Shown here: one piece after another, positions 17,637-25,986 of the stretch | Layout of the letters: each line of letters opens with the position of its first letter | Numbering within the stretch: the first letter of the stretch is position 1 | Assembly (NCBI RefSeq): GCF_000443165.1 | Contig: NZ_ATJV01000048.1 | Span: 248,001 to 312,000 of the forward strand | Length of the DNA: 64,000 nt | Direction: 5' to 3' | Origin: Thauera terpenica 58Eu | Lineage (GTDB): Bacteria; Pseudomonadota; Gammaproteobacteria; Burkholderiales; Rhodocyclaceae | The notes under the pieces: generated by a model | Seen by the model: only the letters and a program-made list of their open reading frames with translations | The model's database searches: none | What the model was told of the DNA's origin: nothing | Position numbers and translations under genes: made by a program

Positions 17637-18296
17637 ATGGCCCTGGATATCAAGGAAAGTTTCGAAGTAGGTGCACCCATCGACGCAGTGTGGGCGTTCC
17701 TCAACGACCCGCAGAACGTCGTCGCCTGCATGCCGGGCGCAAGCCTCAACGAGATCGTCGACGACAAGCAGTTCATCGGTTCGGTGAAGCTCAAGATCGG
17801 CGCGGTCAGCGCCCAATATCAGGGCACGATCACCTACACCGAGCGCGACACCAGCAACTACATCGTCAAGATGCTGGCCGCGGGCAACGAGCGCGGCGGC
17901 GGCACCGTCAGCGGCACCATCGTCACTCAGCTCGAGTCCCTGGCGGGCGGCAGCGCGACTCGCGTGGTGTGCGAATCGAGCATAGACCTCACCGGCAAGA
18001 TCATCCAGGTCGGGCGCGGCATGATCGAGGGTGTTTCGGCGCAGATCATCAAGAAGTACGTCGGCAACGTGCGCAAGCTGCTGGAAGCGCCGGCCGCGCA
18101 GGCCACCGCAGATGCTGCGCTTGCGGCTGAAGCCAGCGCCAACGGCACAAGCACCGACGCCGGCACGACCAGCGCCCCACCGCCGCGCCCGCCCATGCCG
18201 GAGAAGGAAGACTCCATCAATGTTCTCGCCGTCGTCTTCAAGGTCATTTCCGATCGCATCAAGGCCTTCTTTCGCCGCCTCTTCGGACGTGCCTGA
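17637..18296 (+). CDS. coxG: CoxG-like SRPBCC-domain protein
   Basis: The 219-residue protein opens with the CoxG-type START/SRPBCC fold: MALDIKESFEVGAPIDAVWAFLNDPQNVVACMPGASLNEI, KLKIGAVSAQYQGTITYTERD, and SSIDLTGKIIQVGRGMIEGVSAQIIKKYV. A Pro/Ala-rich linker and a C-terminal amphipathic or membrane-binding helix (INVLAVVFKVISDRIKAFFRRLFGRA) follow. CoxG is known to help anchor or mature CO-dehydrogenase-type molybdenum enzymes at the membrane. None is encoded here. The ATG at 17637 has GGGGAG upstream. Confidence 0.8.
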   Translation: MALDIKESFEVGAPIDAVWAFLNDPQNVVACMPGASLNEIVDDKQFIGSVKLKIGAVSAQYQGTITYTERDTSNYIVKMLAAGNERGGGTVSGTIVTQLESLAGGSATRVVCESSIDLTGKIIQVGRGMIEGVSAQIIKKYVGNVRKLLEAPAAQATADAALAAEASANGTSTDAGTTSAPPPRPPMPEKEDSINVLAVVFKVISDRIKAFFRRLFGRA

Positions 18297-18341
18297 ACAA
18301 CAGCCAGGGGCCCTGCCCTGCACGCAGGCAGGATCACGCAG

Positions 18342-19376
18342 ATGAACCCCGACACTCAGCCCGCCCGCACCGAGGCGCTGACCCAGGATAGCCTGGCCGG
18401 ACATGCCCTAGAATCAGCCTATTCGAGCCTGCGCTCGCCCTTCGATGCGCAGCCCTACCTGCTCATCGATCTCGATGCCGGCACCACCTGCGCGCCTGCG
18501 CAGCTGAGACTGCTGGCGCGCTGGCTCGAAGCCCAGGCCTGTCCGGTGATCGGCATCGGCAGCCGGACAAGAGGCATAGGCGAGGCCTGCGACCTCGTCC
18601 TCAGTGACGACGCTGGTCTGGGCGGCGTGATCGACAACATCGTGCGCGCGCCCCTTGCCGCGATGACCCTGGTGCAGGTGCTGCGCGCGACCACGCGCAT
18701 GGCACTGGCGCGCGCGCTGAGCGTCGAGTCGCTGGCCTACTCGACGCTGCAGGCGGGTCCGGAGTTTCAACGCTGGTCCGCCGCCAACCCCCCTGCCCCC
18801 GAGAGCATCGCCAGCGACGACGGCCCCGCCGTGCTCATCGAACGCAGCGAGGACAGGCTGCAATTGCGCCTGAACCGCCCATCCAGCCGCAACGCCATGA
18901 GCGTCGAGATGCGTGATGCGCTGGTCGAGGCCTTCGAGCTCGCGGCGATGGACAACAGCATCGCCCACGTCGATGTGAGCGCGCTGGGGGCCTGCTTTTC
19001 AGCCGGCGGGGCACTGCAGGAGTTCGGCACCGCGGGCGATGCCGCCAGCTCACACGCGGTGCGCAGCCTGCGCCTGCCCGCCGCCACCTTGCTGCGCTGC
19101 GAGGCGATCGTTAACGTGCACGTGCACGGCGCCTGCATCGGCTCGGGCATCGAATTGCCAGCCTTCGCCGACCGCCTCACGGCCAGCCCGGCAAGCTTCT
19201 TTCAGCTCCCCGAGATCCGCTTCGGCCTCATCCCCGGCGCCGGCGGCTGCATCAGCATCCCGCGCCGGATCGGCCGCCAGCGCACCGCCTATCTGGCCCT
19301 GTCGGCACGCCGCATCAACGCCGCCACCGCACTCGATTGGGGCCTGGTCGACGAGATCGTGACCACGGCCGACTGA
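18342..19376 (+). CDS. Enoyl-CoA hydratase/isomerase-family protein with N-terminal extension
   Basis: The C-terminal 200 residues are a crotonase domain: RLQLRLNRPSSRNAMSVEMRDAL, GACFSAGGALQEFGTAG, GACIGSGIELPAFADRLTAS and PEIRFGLIPGAGGCISIPRRIGR. Both glutamates usual in hydratases seem present. The first 130 or so residues are extra; they contain PVIGIGSRTRGIGEACDLVLSDD, which reads like a degenerate second crotonase half. It starts 45 bases after coxG and is probably cotranscribed. Substrate unknown. Confidence 0.78.
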   Translation: MNPDTQPARTEALTQDSLAGHALESAYSSLRSPFDAQPYLLIDLDAGTTCAPAQLRLLARWLEAQACPVIGIGSRTRGIGEACDLVLSDDAGLGGVIDNIVRAPLAAMTLVQVLRATTRMALARALSVESLAYSTLQAGPEFQRWSAANPPAPESIASDDGPAVLIERSEDRLQLRLNRPSSRNAMSVEMRDALVEAFELAAMDNSIAHVDVSALGACFSAGGALQEFGTAGDAASSHAVRSLRLPAATLLRCEAIVNVHVHGACIGSGIELPAFADRLTASPASFFQLPEIRFGLIPGAGGCISIPRRIGRQRTAYLALSARRINAATALDWGLVDEIVTTAD

Positions 19377-19453
19377 GCCAGCGCTCAGAGCCAGCTCTTT
19401 TTCCCCGCTTGCGTTTGAACCCAGCGCGCTTGAAGCAGACGCACCCCGCCGCA

Positions 19454-20854
19454 CTAGGCCGCGTGCAGCACCCGGCCACGGCCCAGGGTGAGGCGTACGC
19501 GCACCGCAGCGAGATCCTCGAGCACGGCGTCCCATGAGCGGTCGAGCACACACAGGTCGGCCGTCGCACCCACCTGCAGCTGACGGCATTCGCCCCCCGG
19601 GTCTTGCGCGCTGGAGCCATACAGACGCAGCAAGGCCGCCGTCGCATCGAGACACTCACCGGCGCCCAGCCTGCGTCCGCCCCGAGTCAGGCGCTGCTGC
19701 GCGGCCGCCATCGAGCGCCATGGATCGGCGTCGCCATAGGGCGCATCCGAGCCGGCGCCGAGCGCCACCCCGGCACTGACGAAGCTGCGCGCCCGATAAA
19801 GCCCCGCAAGCTCGTCTGTGGCCAGCGCCGACAGGTAGGCGTCACCGCGTTCGAAGACAAAATGAGGCTGGGTGACGACGGCCAGCCCGGCATCGCGCAC
19901 CAGGGCCACGGCCTCGGGCGTGCTCAGTGCGGCATGTTCCAGGCGGTCTCCCGCACGCACACCCGCGGCCTGCAAGGCCCCCAGCGCAAACATCAGCTCG
20001 GCCAGCGTCACGCAGTGCACCGCCACCGGTCGACCCGTCCGATGGCTATGCACGATGCGCGCGCAAGTCGCATCAAAGTCGGGCAGATCGGACTCGCGCA
20101 GGTGGATCTTGGTCGCGCCCACCGCGAGCCCGGGTTGACGCCATGCGGGGTCGAGCGCCGCGCTGCCCATCATCAGCACCTCCTGGCGCAGCGCGCCGCG
20201 CGCCGCTTCGGCGGCGAAATGAAGAAATTCGTCGCGCGCGTTGCTCGGGCTGGCGTCAGTGACGCCGGTAATGCCAAAGCCCGCCAGCCGCCGGCTGACC
20301 TCGTCCAGCGCCGGCATGCGCCCGCCCAGGCGCTCACGCAGCCAGGCGTCGCCGGCGTAAAGCCGGCCGCTGGCCACGCCCGCATGACGCTCGAACGGGT
20401 CATCACCCGTCACCCCGTCCCGAACGCCCAGCTGTCGCAGCCCGGCAGAATTGAAGATCCACAATTGCCCGCTGCGGTGCTGGATGCGCAGCGGGCGCTC
20501 GGGCACGGCGCAGTCTAGCCAGGCACGGTCGATATCGCCTGCAACCGATTCATGGTAGCCGACACCACGCATCCAGCCAGTGCCTGCGCCATGCCTGGCG
20601 AGGGTGTTGAAAAGCGCTGCCGCATCGCTGAGCTGAGGCGGGCCACAGGGCACGGATTCGAGCGCCGCGGCATACGCCAGCAGATGGATGTGGTGATCGT
20701 GCAGGCCGGGCAGCACCGCAGCAGCGGCGGCATCGAAGACCTCCTCGCCCGCGCGTGGGCGCAGGCCGGGCGCCAGCTCGACGATGCGCTCGCCCTCGAC
20801 GCGCAGCGCCACGCAGGCCTGGCCGGCGTACAGGCGTGCGTTGATGATCAGCAT
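19454..20854 (-). CDS. Amidohydrolase family 3 (YtcJ-like) metal-dependent hydrolase
   Basis: The 466-residue protein begins MLIINARLYAGQACVALRVEGERIVELAPG and has the metal motif GLHDHHIHLLAYAA, with later His and Asp residues (PVAVHCVTLAEL, GAGSDAPYGDADPW). This pattern fits the amidohydrolase 3 family, which hydrolyses amides or ring C-N/C-O bonds. The ATG at 20854 overlaps the last codons of the upstream CaiB gene, showing translational coupling. The ORF could extend further upstream, but that part is in the CaiB gene. Confidence 0.8.
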   Translation of the reverse strand: MLIINARLYAGQACVALRVEGERIVELAPGLRPRAGEEVFDAAAAAVLPGLHDHHIHLLAYAAALESVPCGPPQLSDAAALFNTLARHGAGTGWMRGVGYHESVAGDIDRAWLDCAVPERPLRIQHRSGQLWIFNSAGLRQLGVRDGVTGDDPFERHAGVASGRLYAGDAWLRERLGGRMPALDEVSRRLAGFGITGVTDASPSNARDEFLHFAAEAARGALRQEVLMMGSAALDPAWRQPGLAVGATKIHLRESDLPDFDATCARIVHSHRTGRPVAVHCVTLAELMFALGALQAAGVRAGDRLEHAALSTPEAVALVRDAGLAVVTQPHFVFERGDAYLSALATDELAGLYRARSFVSAGVALGAGSDAPYGDADPWRSMAAAQQRLTRGGRRLGAGECLDATAALLRLYGSSAQDPGGECRQLQVGATADLCVLDRSWDAVLEDLAAVRVRLTLGRGRVLHAA

Positions 20855-22407
20855 GCCAGCAGCGCGTCGAGCGCGGCATTGTCCGCACCCTGCGGCCGCG
20901 CCGGCGGCGCAGCAGGGGGGAGCTGGGGCCGGCAATCGCCCAGCCCTGCGTGCACGGCCTGCGCGTGCCAGCGCTGGGCACGCGCACGCAGCGCCACGTC
21001 GAGTTCGGAGTGTTCTTCGCTACCGTGTCCGGCGCTCAGTGCGGGGCGTTCCCAGCTCGCGCAGTGGGCAACGACATCGCGCATCGCCAGCGCCACCACA
21101 CAGCCACCTCCGGCCAGGTGGGTGCTCCAGGCCGCGAGCGCGGCATGCAGGCCGGTGAGCGGATCCGCGATGGCGTCACCGCAAAAAGCATAGTCACCGC
21201 CGCTGCGCGCGAGCAGCGCCGACAGACCACCGGCCACACCGGCATCGTCGCCGAAAGCCACCCAGTTGGCCGCGGGCTCATCGCGGCCGTAACCGGTGAT
21301 GCTGATCCAGCTCAGGCCGGGCTGTGTGCCGACAAGTTCGTCGGCGTCGATGCCGAGCTGGCGCAGCGCGCGCGGGCGCGAGGCGTCGATGACGATGTCC
21401 GCCCAGCGGATCAGCCGGCGCAGGCGCTCAATGCCCGCCGCGCTGGCAAAGTCCACCGCAACGCAGTGCTTGCCCGCATTGAGCACATTGAAGAAGGCCG
21501 CATTGCCGGCGCGTGCGCCATCGGCGCGGCGAGTGCTCTCGACCTTGATCACCTGCGCGCCAAGCTGATGCAGGAGCTGCCCGCACAAGGGACCGGCCCA
21601 CAGGGAAGACAGATCAAGCACGCGTGGCGCCCGTGCCGCGCGCGCAGCATTTGCGCGCACGCCGTGGCGACGAATGCGACACCAGGGTGGCGAAAAATGA
21701 GTAAAGCCGGGTTCGGGAAAGTCCGCTGCGGCAACCGGCAGGCCGATCAGGCGCGCGCGCTCAAGCACGGCATCCACCGACTGGCCTTGCAGCGCCTCGG
21801 CAAGGCTGTCCCAGTCGCTCACTGCGCGCCCTTCTAGCCAGGCCGGCAGCAGCGTCCAGTCCTCGCTGCGCGCCAGGTTCACCGCCAGCATGCCGTCGGC
21901 GGCGGGCAGCAGACGACAGCTGCCGCCTGCCGCTACCCGCCCCTGGCGGCGCAGGCCAAGCAGTGCCGCGCGTTGCGCAAGCACATCCGCGCCCCGCCGC
22001 CAGGGCGGGGGCAAGCGCACGCCGTAGGCTTCGATCGCCTGCAGCACGCCATTGGCACACGCCGCCAGCGGTGCCGGCAGCATGCGTCCCGGCGCATGCG
22101 CAGCGCCGGTCAGCCACATCAAGCCGCTGCCCGCCCAGGCGATGGCCGGGTGCGTGTCTTCAGGTCCGTCCTCGACCTTCACCCCTGCGCCCAGCGCCGA
22201 CAGCAGCGCCGCCGCATAGCGGCTGGCACTGCCCTCCCCGGCAAGCACCAGACGGCGCCCGTTTACAAGACTGCACCCCCGCAGGGGCGCGTCGCCAAAG
22301 GTGGACGGCGCCACACTGACGCTCGCGGCGGGTGCTGCCTTGTTCACGGCGGCGGGCACCCGGCTGCGCGGAGCAAGTGCCCCAGCTCCGCAGAGAAGGG
22401 TGCCCAC
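20848..22407 (-). CDS. Long CaiB/BaiF-family CoA-transferase (fused, N-terminal half degenerate)
   Basis: The 519-residue protein has a recognisable CaiB segment from about residue 262: RVLDLSSLWAGPLCGQLLHQLGAQVIKVESTRRADGAR, FFNVLNAGKHCVAVDF, WISITGYGRDEP and GDAIADPLTGLHAALAAW, which holds an Asp near the catalytic position. The first 230 residues (SLVNGRRLVLAGEGSASRYAAALLSALGAGVKVEDG...) look like a second, degenerate CaiB-type half, so this may be a fused pair. The start is uncertain: GTG at 22407 gives the full length, another GTG at 22347 is possible, and no strong ribosome-binding site is seen. It lies 17 bases after the acyl-CoA ligase. Confidence 0.7.
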   Translation of the reverse strand: MGTLLCGAGALAPRSRVPAAVNKAAPAASVSVAPSTFGDAPLRGCSLVNGRRLVLAGEGSASRYAAALLSALGAGVKVEDGPEDTHPAIAWAGSGLMWLTGAAHAPGRMLPAPLAACANGVLQAIEAYGVRLPPPWRRGADVLAQRAALLGLRRQGRVAAGGSCRLLPAADGMLAVNLARSEDWTLLPAWLEGRAVSDWDSLAEALQGQSVDAVLERARLIGLPVAAADFPEPGFTHFSPPWCRIRRHGVRANAARAARAPRVLDLSSLWAGPLCGQLLHQLGAQVIKVESTRRADGARAGNAAFFNVLNAGKHCVAVDFASAAGIERLRRLIRWADIVIDASRPRALRQLGIDADELVGTQPGLSWISITGYGRDEPAANWVAFGDDAGVAGGLSALLARSGGDYAFCGDAIADPLTGLHAALAAWSTHLAGGGCVVALAMRDVVAHCASWERPALSAGHGSEEHSELDVALRARAQRWHAQAVHAGLGDCRPQLPPAAPPARPQGADNAALDALLAC

Positions 22408-22424
22408 GCCCGCGCCATGTCGAA

Positions 22425-23945
22425 TCAGAGCGCGGCCGACAGCTCGTCGCGCAACACGCGGCGCAGGATCTTGCCCATCTCGTTATAGGGCAGCTGCTCG
22501 CGGAAGCTGATCACCGCCGGCACGCGTGAGGAACGCAGGCGCTCGCGCACCCAGGTCTGCAGCTCGGCGCGCAGCGCGGCCTCGTCGATCTTCACCCCCG
22601 GCTGGGTCACCACCGCGGCGCCCACGCACTCACCCCATTCTTCGTCGGGGAGGGCCACCACCGCGACATCGACCACCGCCGGGTGCTGGCGCAGCACGTC
22701 CTCGATCTCGCCCGGGGAGATGTTCTCGCCACCGCGAACGATGACATCGTCGGCACGACCGTCGAGGTAGAGGAAGCCGTATTTGTCCTGGTAACCGCGG
22801 TCACGGGTGGGGAACCAGCCGTTTGCGTCCAGCAGGCTGCCGATGCCCAGGTATTCACCCGCCACCTGGCCTCCGCGCACGTAGACATCGCCCACGGCAT
22901 CGACGGGCAGGGGCTTGCCGTCCTCGTCGCGGATCTCGATCTCCACCGCGTCGATCGGACGGCCCACCGAATGCAGGCGCTTGCGCACCTCGGGGTCGGT
23001 GCTGTTGAAGCCTTCACGGTGACCCTCGGGGTCGAGCAGCGCGATCGTGGAGCTGGTTTCGGTGAGGCCGTAGGCGTTGGTGAAGTCCACCGCAGGCCAC
23101 AGCTGCATCGCCCGCTCGATCACCGGCGCCGGCATCTTGCCGCCGCCATAGGCCAGCGCGCGCAGCGCCGGCAGGCTGGCATCAGCACCCGACGCATCGA
23201 TGTACTCGATCACGCGTGACAACATCGTCGGCACCACGAAGGCGTTGCTCACCTTCTCGCGCTGGCAGGTCTCGAGCCAGCTCTGGCCATCGAAGTTGGG
23301 CAGCTGGACCATGCGCCGGCAGGCGTAGGTCGAGCTCAGCACCGCGGAGATACCGGCAATGTGGTAGGGCGGCACGGCGACGAGGACGGCATCGTGCTCG
23401 TCGGCAGCGCCGAACTCCACCGTGCCGAGGATGTAGCTCATCAGGTTTTCATGGCGCAACACGGCGGCCTTGGGCGCACCGGTGGTGCCGCTGGTGAACA
23501 GCTGCACCGCCACCGTGCTGGGCTCAGCCTGCACGGCCTCCGGGTCGGCACCCACGCCATCGAGCGCATCCTGCAGGAACTGATCGCGATCCACCACCGT
23601 GAACCCGGCCGGCACCTCCACGCCTTCGAGCAGCTGCGGGTCGGCGATGAGCCAGGCCGGGGCGATGCGCTCGAGCAGGGCCTGGATTTCGGGCTTGGTG
23701 AGACGGTAGTTCATGGGCACATAGGACAGCCCGGCGCAGGCCGCCGCATACAGCGCAACCGGTGCCGCCAGACTGTTGATGTCGAGCAGCCCGACGTGGC
23801 GGCAGCCGCTGGCGCGAATCTGCGCGCCAGCGTGTCGCGCCGCCCTGAGCATCTCGGCGTAGCTGATCGAGCGCTCGCCACAGGCCGCGGCGATGCGATC
23901 AGGATGGCATTCCGCTGCCATCTCAAGCGTCATCAGAACATTCAT
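22425..23945 (-). CDS. AMP-forming acyl-CoA synthetase
   Basis: The 506-residue protein is a complete ANL-superfamily enzyme. It has the P-loop-like motif LFTSGTTGAPKAAVLRHENL, the adenylate motif FTNAYGLTETSSTIAL, and the C-terminal hinge and lysine region (YLDGRADDVIVRGGENISPGEIEDVL... LPYNEMGKILRRVLRDEL). It would activate a carboxylic acid to its CoA thioester with ATP and so feed the CoA-dependent steps in the cluster. The ATG at 23945 lies 4 bases after the stop of a small upstream gene; longer starts would run inside that gene. Confidence 0.88.
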   Translation of the reverse strand: MNVLMTLEMAAECHPDRIAAACGERSISYAEMLRAARHAGAQIRASGCRHVGLLDINSLAAPVALYAAACAGLSYVPMNYRLTKPEIQALLERIAPAWLIADPQLLEGVEVPAGFTVVDRDQFLQDALDGVGADPEAVQAEPSTVAVQLFTSGTTGAPKAAVLRHENLMSYILGTVEFGAADEHDAVLVAVPPYHIAGISAVLSSTYACRRMVQLPNFDGQSWLETCQREKVSNAFVVPTMLSRVIEYIDASGADASLPALRALAYGGGKMPAPVIERAMQLWPAVDFTNAYGLTETSSTIALLDPEGHREGFNSTDPEVRKRLHSVGRPIDAVEIEIRDEDGKPLPVDAVGDVYVRGGQVAGEYLGIGSLLDANGWFPTRDRGYQDKYGFLYLDGRADDVIVRGGENISPGEIEDVLRQHPAVVDVAVVALPDEEWGECVGAAVVTQPGVKIDEAALRAELQTWVRERLRSSRVPAVISFREQLPYNEMGKILRRVLRDELSAAL

Positions 23946-23949
23946 GAGA

Positions 23950-24261
23950 TCAATCCGATGAAGGCAATGCCTTGGCCTGCTTGACGACCAGCAGCACGCC
24001 ATCGATCGCCAGGCTGCCCTTGCCGCCCTTGGTGCACAGGAACTCGAAGCGCTCATCGGCATCGGTGTAGCGCTTGCCCACCAGGGTGCCTTGCGCGAAG
24101 GCCTCGTGCGCCGCCGCGCCTGCCGGCTTTTCGCTGGCCAGCGCCAGCATGACCGCGCCGCCGCATTCCAGGCTCACATCATCCGCGGTGGCACGCACCA
24201 CCATCACCTCGGTGTCGCACACCGCACTCTTCAGTCGCGATCCCGCCTTCAATGTCGTCAT
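23950..24261 (-). CDS. Small conserved-looking protein upstream of the acyl-CoA ligase
   Basis: The 103-residue protein starts MTTLKAGSRLKSAVCDTEVMVVRATADDVSLECGGAVML and has three cysteines (AVCD, LECGG, FLCTKGG). There is no signal peptide or membrane helix. It is the first gene of the minus-strand operon and lies 4 bases upstream of the ligase, so its function is probably tied to CoA activation. I do not recognise a characterised family. The opening recalls small proteins next to actinobacterial acyl-CoA ligases, but I cannot confirm this. Confidence 0.65.
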   Translation of the reverse strand: MTTLKAGSRLKSAVCDTEVMVVRATADDVSLECGGAVMLALASEKPAGAAAHEAFAQGTLVGKRYTDADERFEFLCTKGGKGSLAIDGVLLVVKQAKALPSSD

Positions 24262-24579
24262 TTCTGCATCCTCGAATGGTCAAGCGTTAATTGGAACTGC
24301 TGCGGCAACCAACGCGCAGAGGCTTCGTCGGCGGCACCCATGAGCGAATTCTGGTCGATGCAAGTCCATGGTTTCAACGGCTATCGCGGCACTGACCTGA
24401 ATTGCGCTCGAATAGGCCGGATCAGACCTTTGCCATCCTCCCGGGGCAGCGCGTTTTTTTTTATCTTGACCTCGGAGCCTTGCGTCGCTGAGGGTCGGCA
24501 TGCGCTCCGGATGCGTACCCGCGCGCCGTCACAGCCCCTCTCATAGCCACCGTTGCCACTCCCGGAAACGAGACAAGAC
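24262..24579. promoter_or_regulatory. 318-base divergent region without a gene
   Basis: This gap separates the ligase operon (minus) from a CaiB gene (plus). It must hold both promoters. A run of nine T at about 24455 is followed by TTGACC, which could be a -35 element, but no convincing -10 box follows. No clear dyad or repeat was seen. Confidence 0.3.
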
Positions 24580-25815
24580 ATGACGAATCAGACACTTCCT
24601 CCGCTCTCCAGCCTGCGCGTGATCGAGAGCTCCATCCTCGGCCCCGCAGCGATCACCACCGCCCTGGGTGACCTGGGTGCCGACATCATCAAGGTTGAAG
24701 CGCCCTCTGGCGACTACATCCGCGAAATGACCTGGCCGATCATCGAGGGCGTCTCCTTGATGCACTACCACCTCAACCGCGGCAAGAAGAGCATCACCCT
24801 CGACCTCAAGAATGAGGCGGCGCGCGAGATCTACCGCGAACTGGTGCGCGGCGCCGACGTCGTCATCGAGGCTTCGAAGCCGGGCGCCCTGGCGCGCTAT
24901 GGCCTGGGCTACGAGGACCTGCGCAAGATCAACCCGAAGATCGTGTTCTGCACCGTTTCGGGCTACGGCATGACCGGCCCCTACAAGGACATGCCCTCAC
25001 ACGGCATCGCCTATGACACCTGGTGCGGCGTGGTCAAGCCGGCCTACGACGACGAAGGCTTCTGCTACATCCCCGAGCACGTGGGCATCGGTATCAACGC
25101 CGCGCCGCTGTTCGGCGGGCTGGCGGTGCTGGCCGGCGTCATCCGCGCCCGTGAAACCGGCGAGGGCTGCTTCATGGAGCTGGCACAGAGCGACGCGGCC
25201 GCGGCATTCGACTGGTACCGCAGCGAGAGCCACATGGCCTATGCACGCCCGGAAGACGTCGTCACCGGCAACAAGGCGGACGGCTACGTGCGCCGCCCCG
25301 TGGCCACCGCCGGCATGAAGGAAGGCGTGCGTTACCAGCTCTACGACAGCGCTGACGGCCACGTGCTGTTCATGGCCTCGGAGCAGGCGTTCTGGAAGAA
25401 CTTCTGCGCGGGCCTCGACCGCATCGACCTGTTCGACAAGTGGCCGGGGTCGAAATATGCCGACCACGCGCGCGGCAACCGCGAGCTGCAGGCCATCCTG
25501 CGCGACATCTTCCGCTCGCGCAAGACACAGGAATGGATAGACTTCGGCGTCAAGTTCAACACCCCGATCGCGCCGGTCAATACGCCAGCCAACATCGTGG
25601 ACGACCCCCAGTTCAAGGACCGCTTCAAGGTCTTGCCGCATGACAAGCACGGCGCCGACATGCTCGGCTTTCCGGTCAAGTTCATCGGCGAGCCCGAGGC
25701 CGATCCAAGCCGTGCGCCGACCGTGGGAGAGCACACCGATGCGGTGCTGGAGCAGGTCCTTGGCTACGACGCGGCCCGCATCGCCGCGGTGCGCGCACAG
25801 GGTGCGCTGGGCTGA
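24580..25815 (+). CDS. CaiB/BaiF (class III) CoA-transferase
   Basis: The 411-residue protein has the family start LSSLRVIESSILGPAAITTALGDLGADIIKVEAPSGDYIREM, the segment YHLNRGKKSITLDLKNEAAREIYRELVRGADVVIEASKPGALARYGLGYEDL, and ARETGEGCFMELAQSD. At the expected site of the catalytic Asp it reads VGIGINAAPLFGGLAVLAG, with no obvious Asp, so activity is uncertain or it needs a partner. It opens the plus-strand run leading to the flavoprotein, small protein and ETF genes. Confidence 0.83.
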   Translation: MTNQTLPPLSSLRVIESSILGPAAITTALGDLGADIIKVEAPSGDYIREMTWPIIEGVSLMHYHLNRGKKSITLDLKNEAAREIYRELVRGADVVIEASKPGALARYGLGYEDLRKINPKIVFCTVSGYGMTGPYKDMPSHGIAYDTWCGVVKPAYDDEGFCYIPEHVGIGINAAPLFGGLAVLAGVIRARETGEGCFMELAQSDAAAAFDWYRSESHMAYARPEDVVTGNKADGYVRRPVATAGMKEGVRYQLYDSADGHVLFMASEQAFWKNFCAGLDRIDLFDKWPGSKYADHARGNRELQAILRDIFRSRKTQEWIDFGVKFNTPIAPVNTPANIVDDPQFKDRFKVLPHDKHGADMLGFPVKFIGEPEADPSRAPTVGEHTDAVLEQVLGYDAARIAAVRAQGALG

Positions 25816-25860
25816 ACCTGAGCGCCGCCTGCGGTGTTCGGCAGGCAATGAAACACGAGC

Positions 25861-25904
25861 GGCCGGATCGGATACTGCGCGGCAGCAGCGCATCCGATCC
25901 GGCC
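25861..25904. terminator. Large hairpin, possible attenuator or terminator
   Basis: GGCCGGATCGGAT (25861-25873) pairs perfectly with 25892-25904, and an inner TGCGC/GCGCA pair continues the stem. No T run follows, so it may be a factor-assisted terminator or an mRNA-stabilising element between the CoA-transferase and the flavoprotein gene. Confidence 0.45.
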
Positions 25905-25986
25905 ACCTAAAATCGAAGACGTAATGGCGGCGGGCTCCTGGCCCTCATGCCGAACCGAAGAACCCAGACGCCGGAGGCATCGACCC

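Noticed and set aside
24091-24546. A 151-residue plus-strand frame in the ligase/CaiB divergent region
   Set aside because: It overlaps the start of the small Cys protein gene in antisense and fills a promoter region; no motifs.
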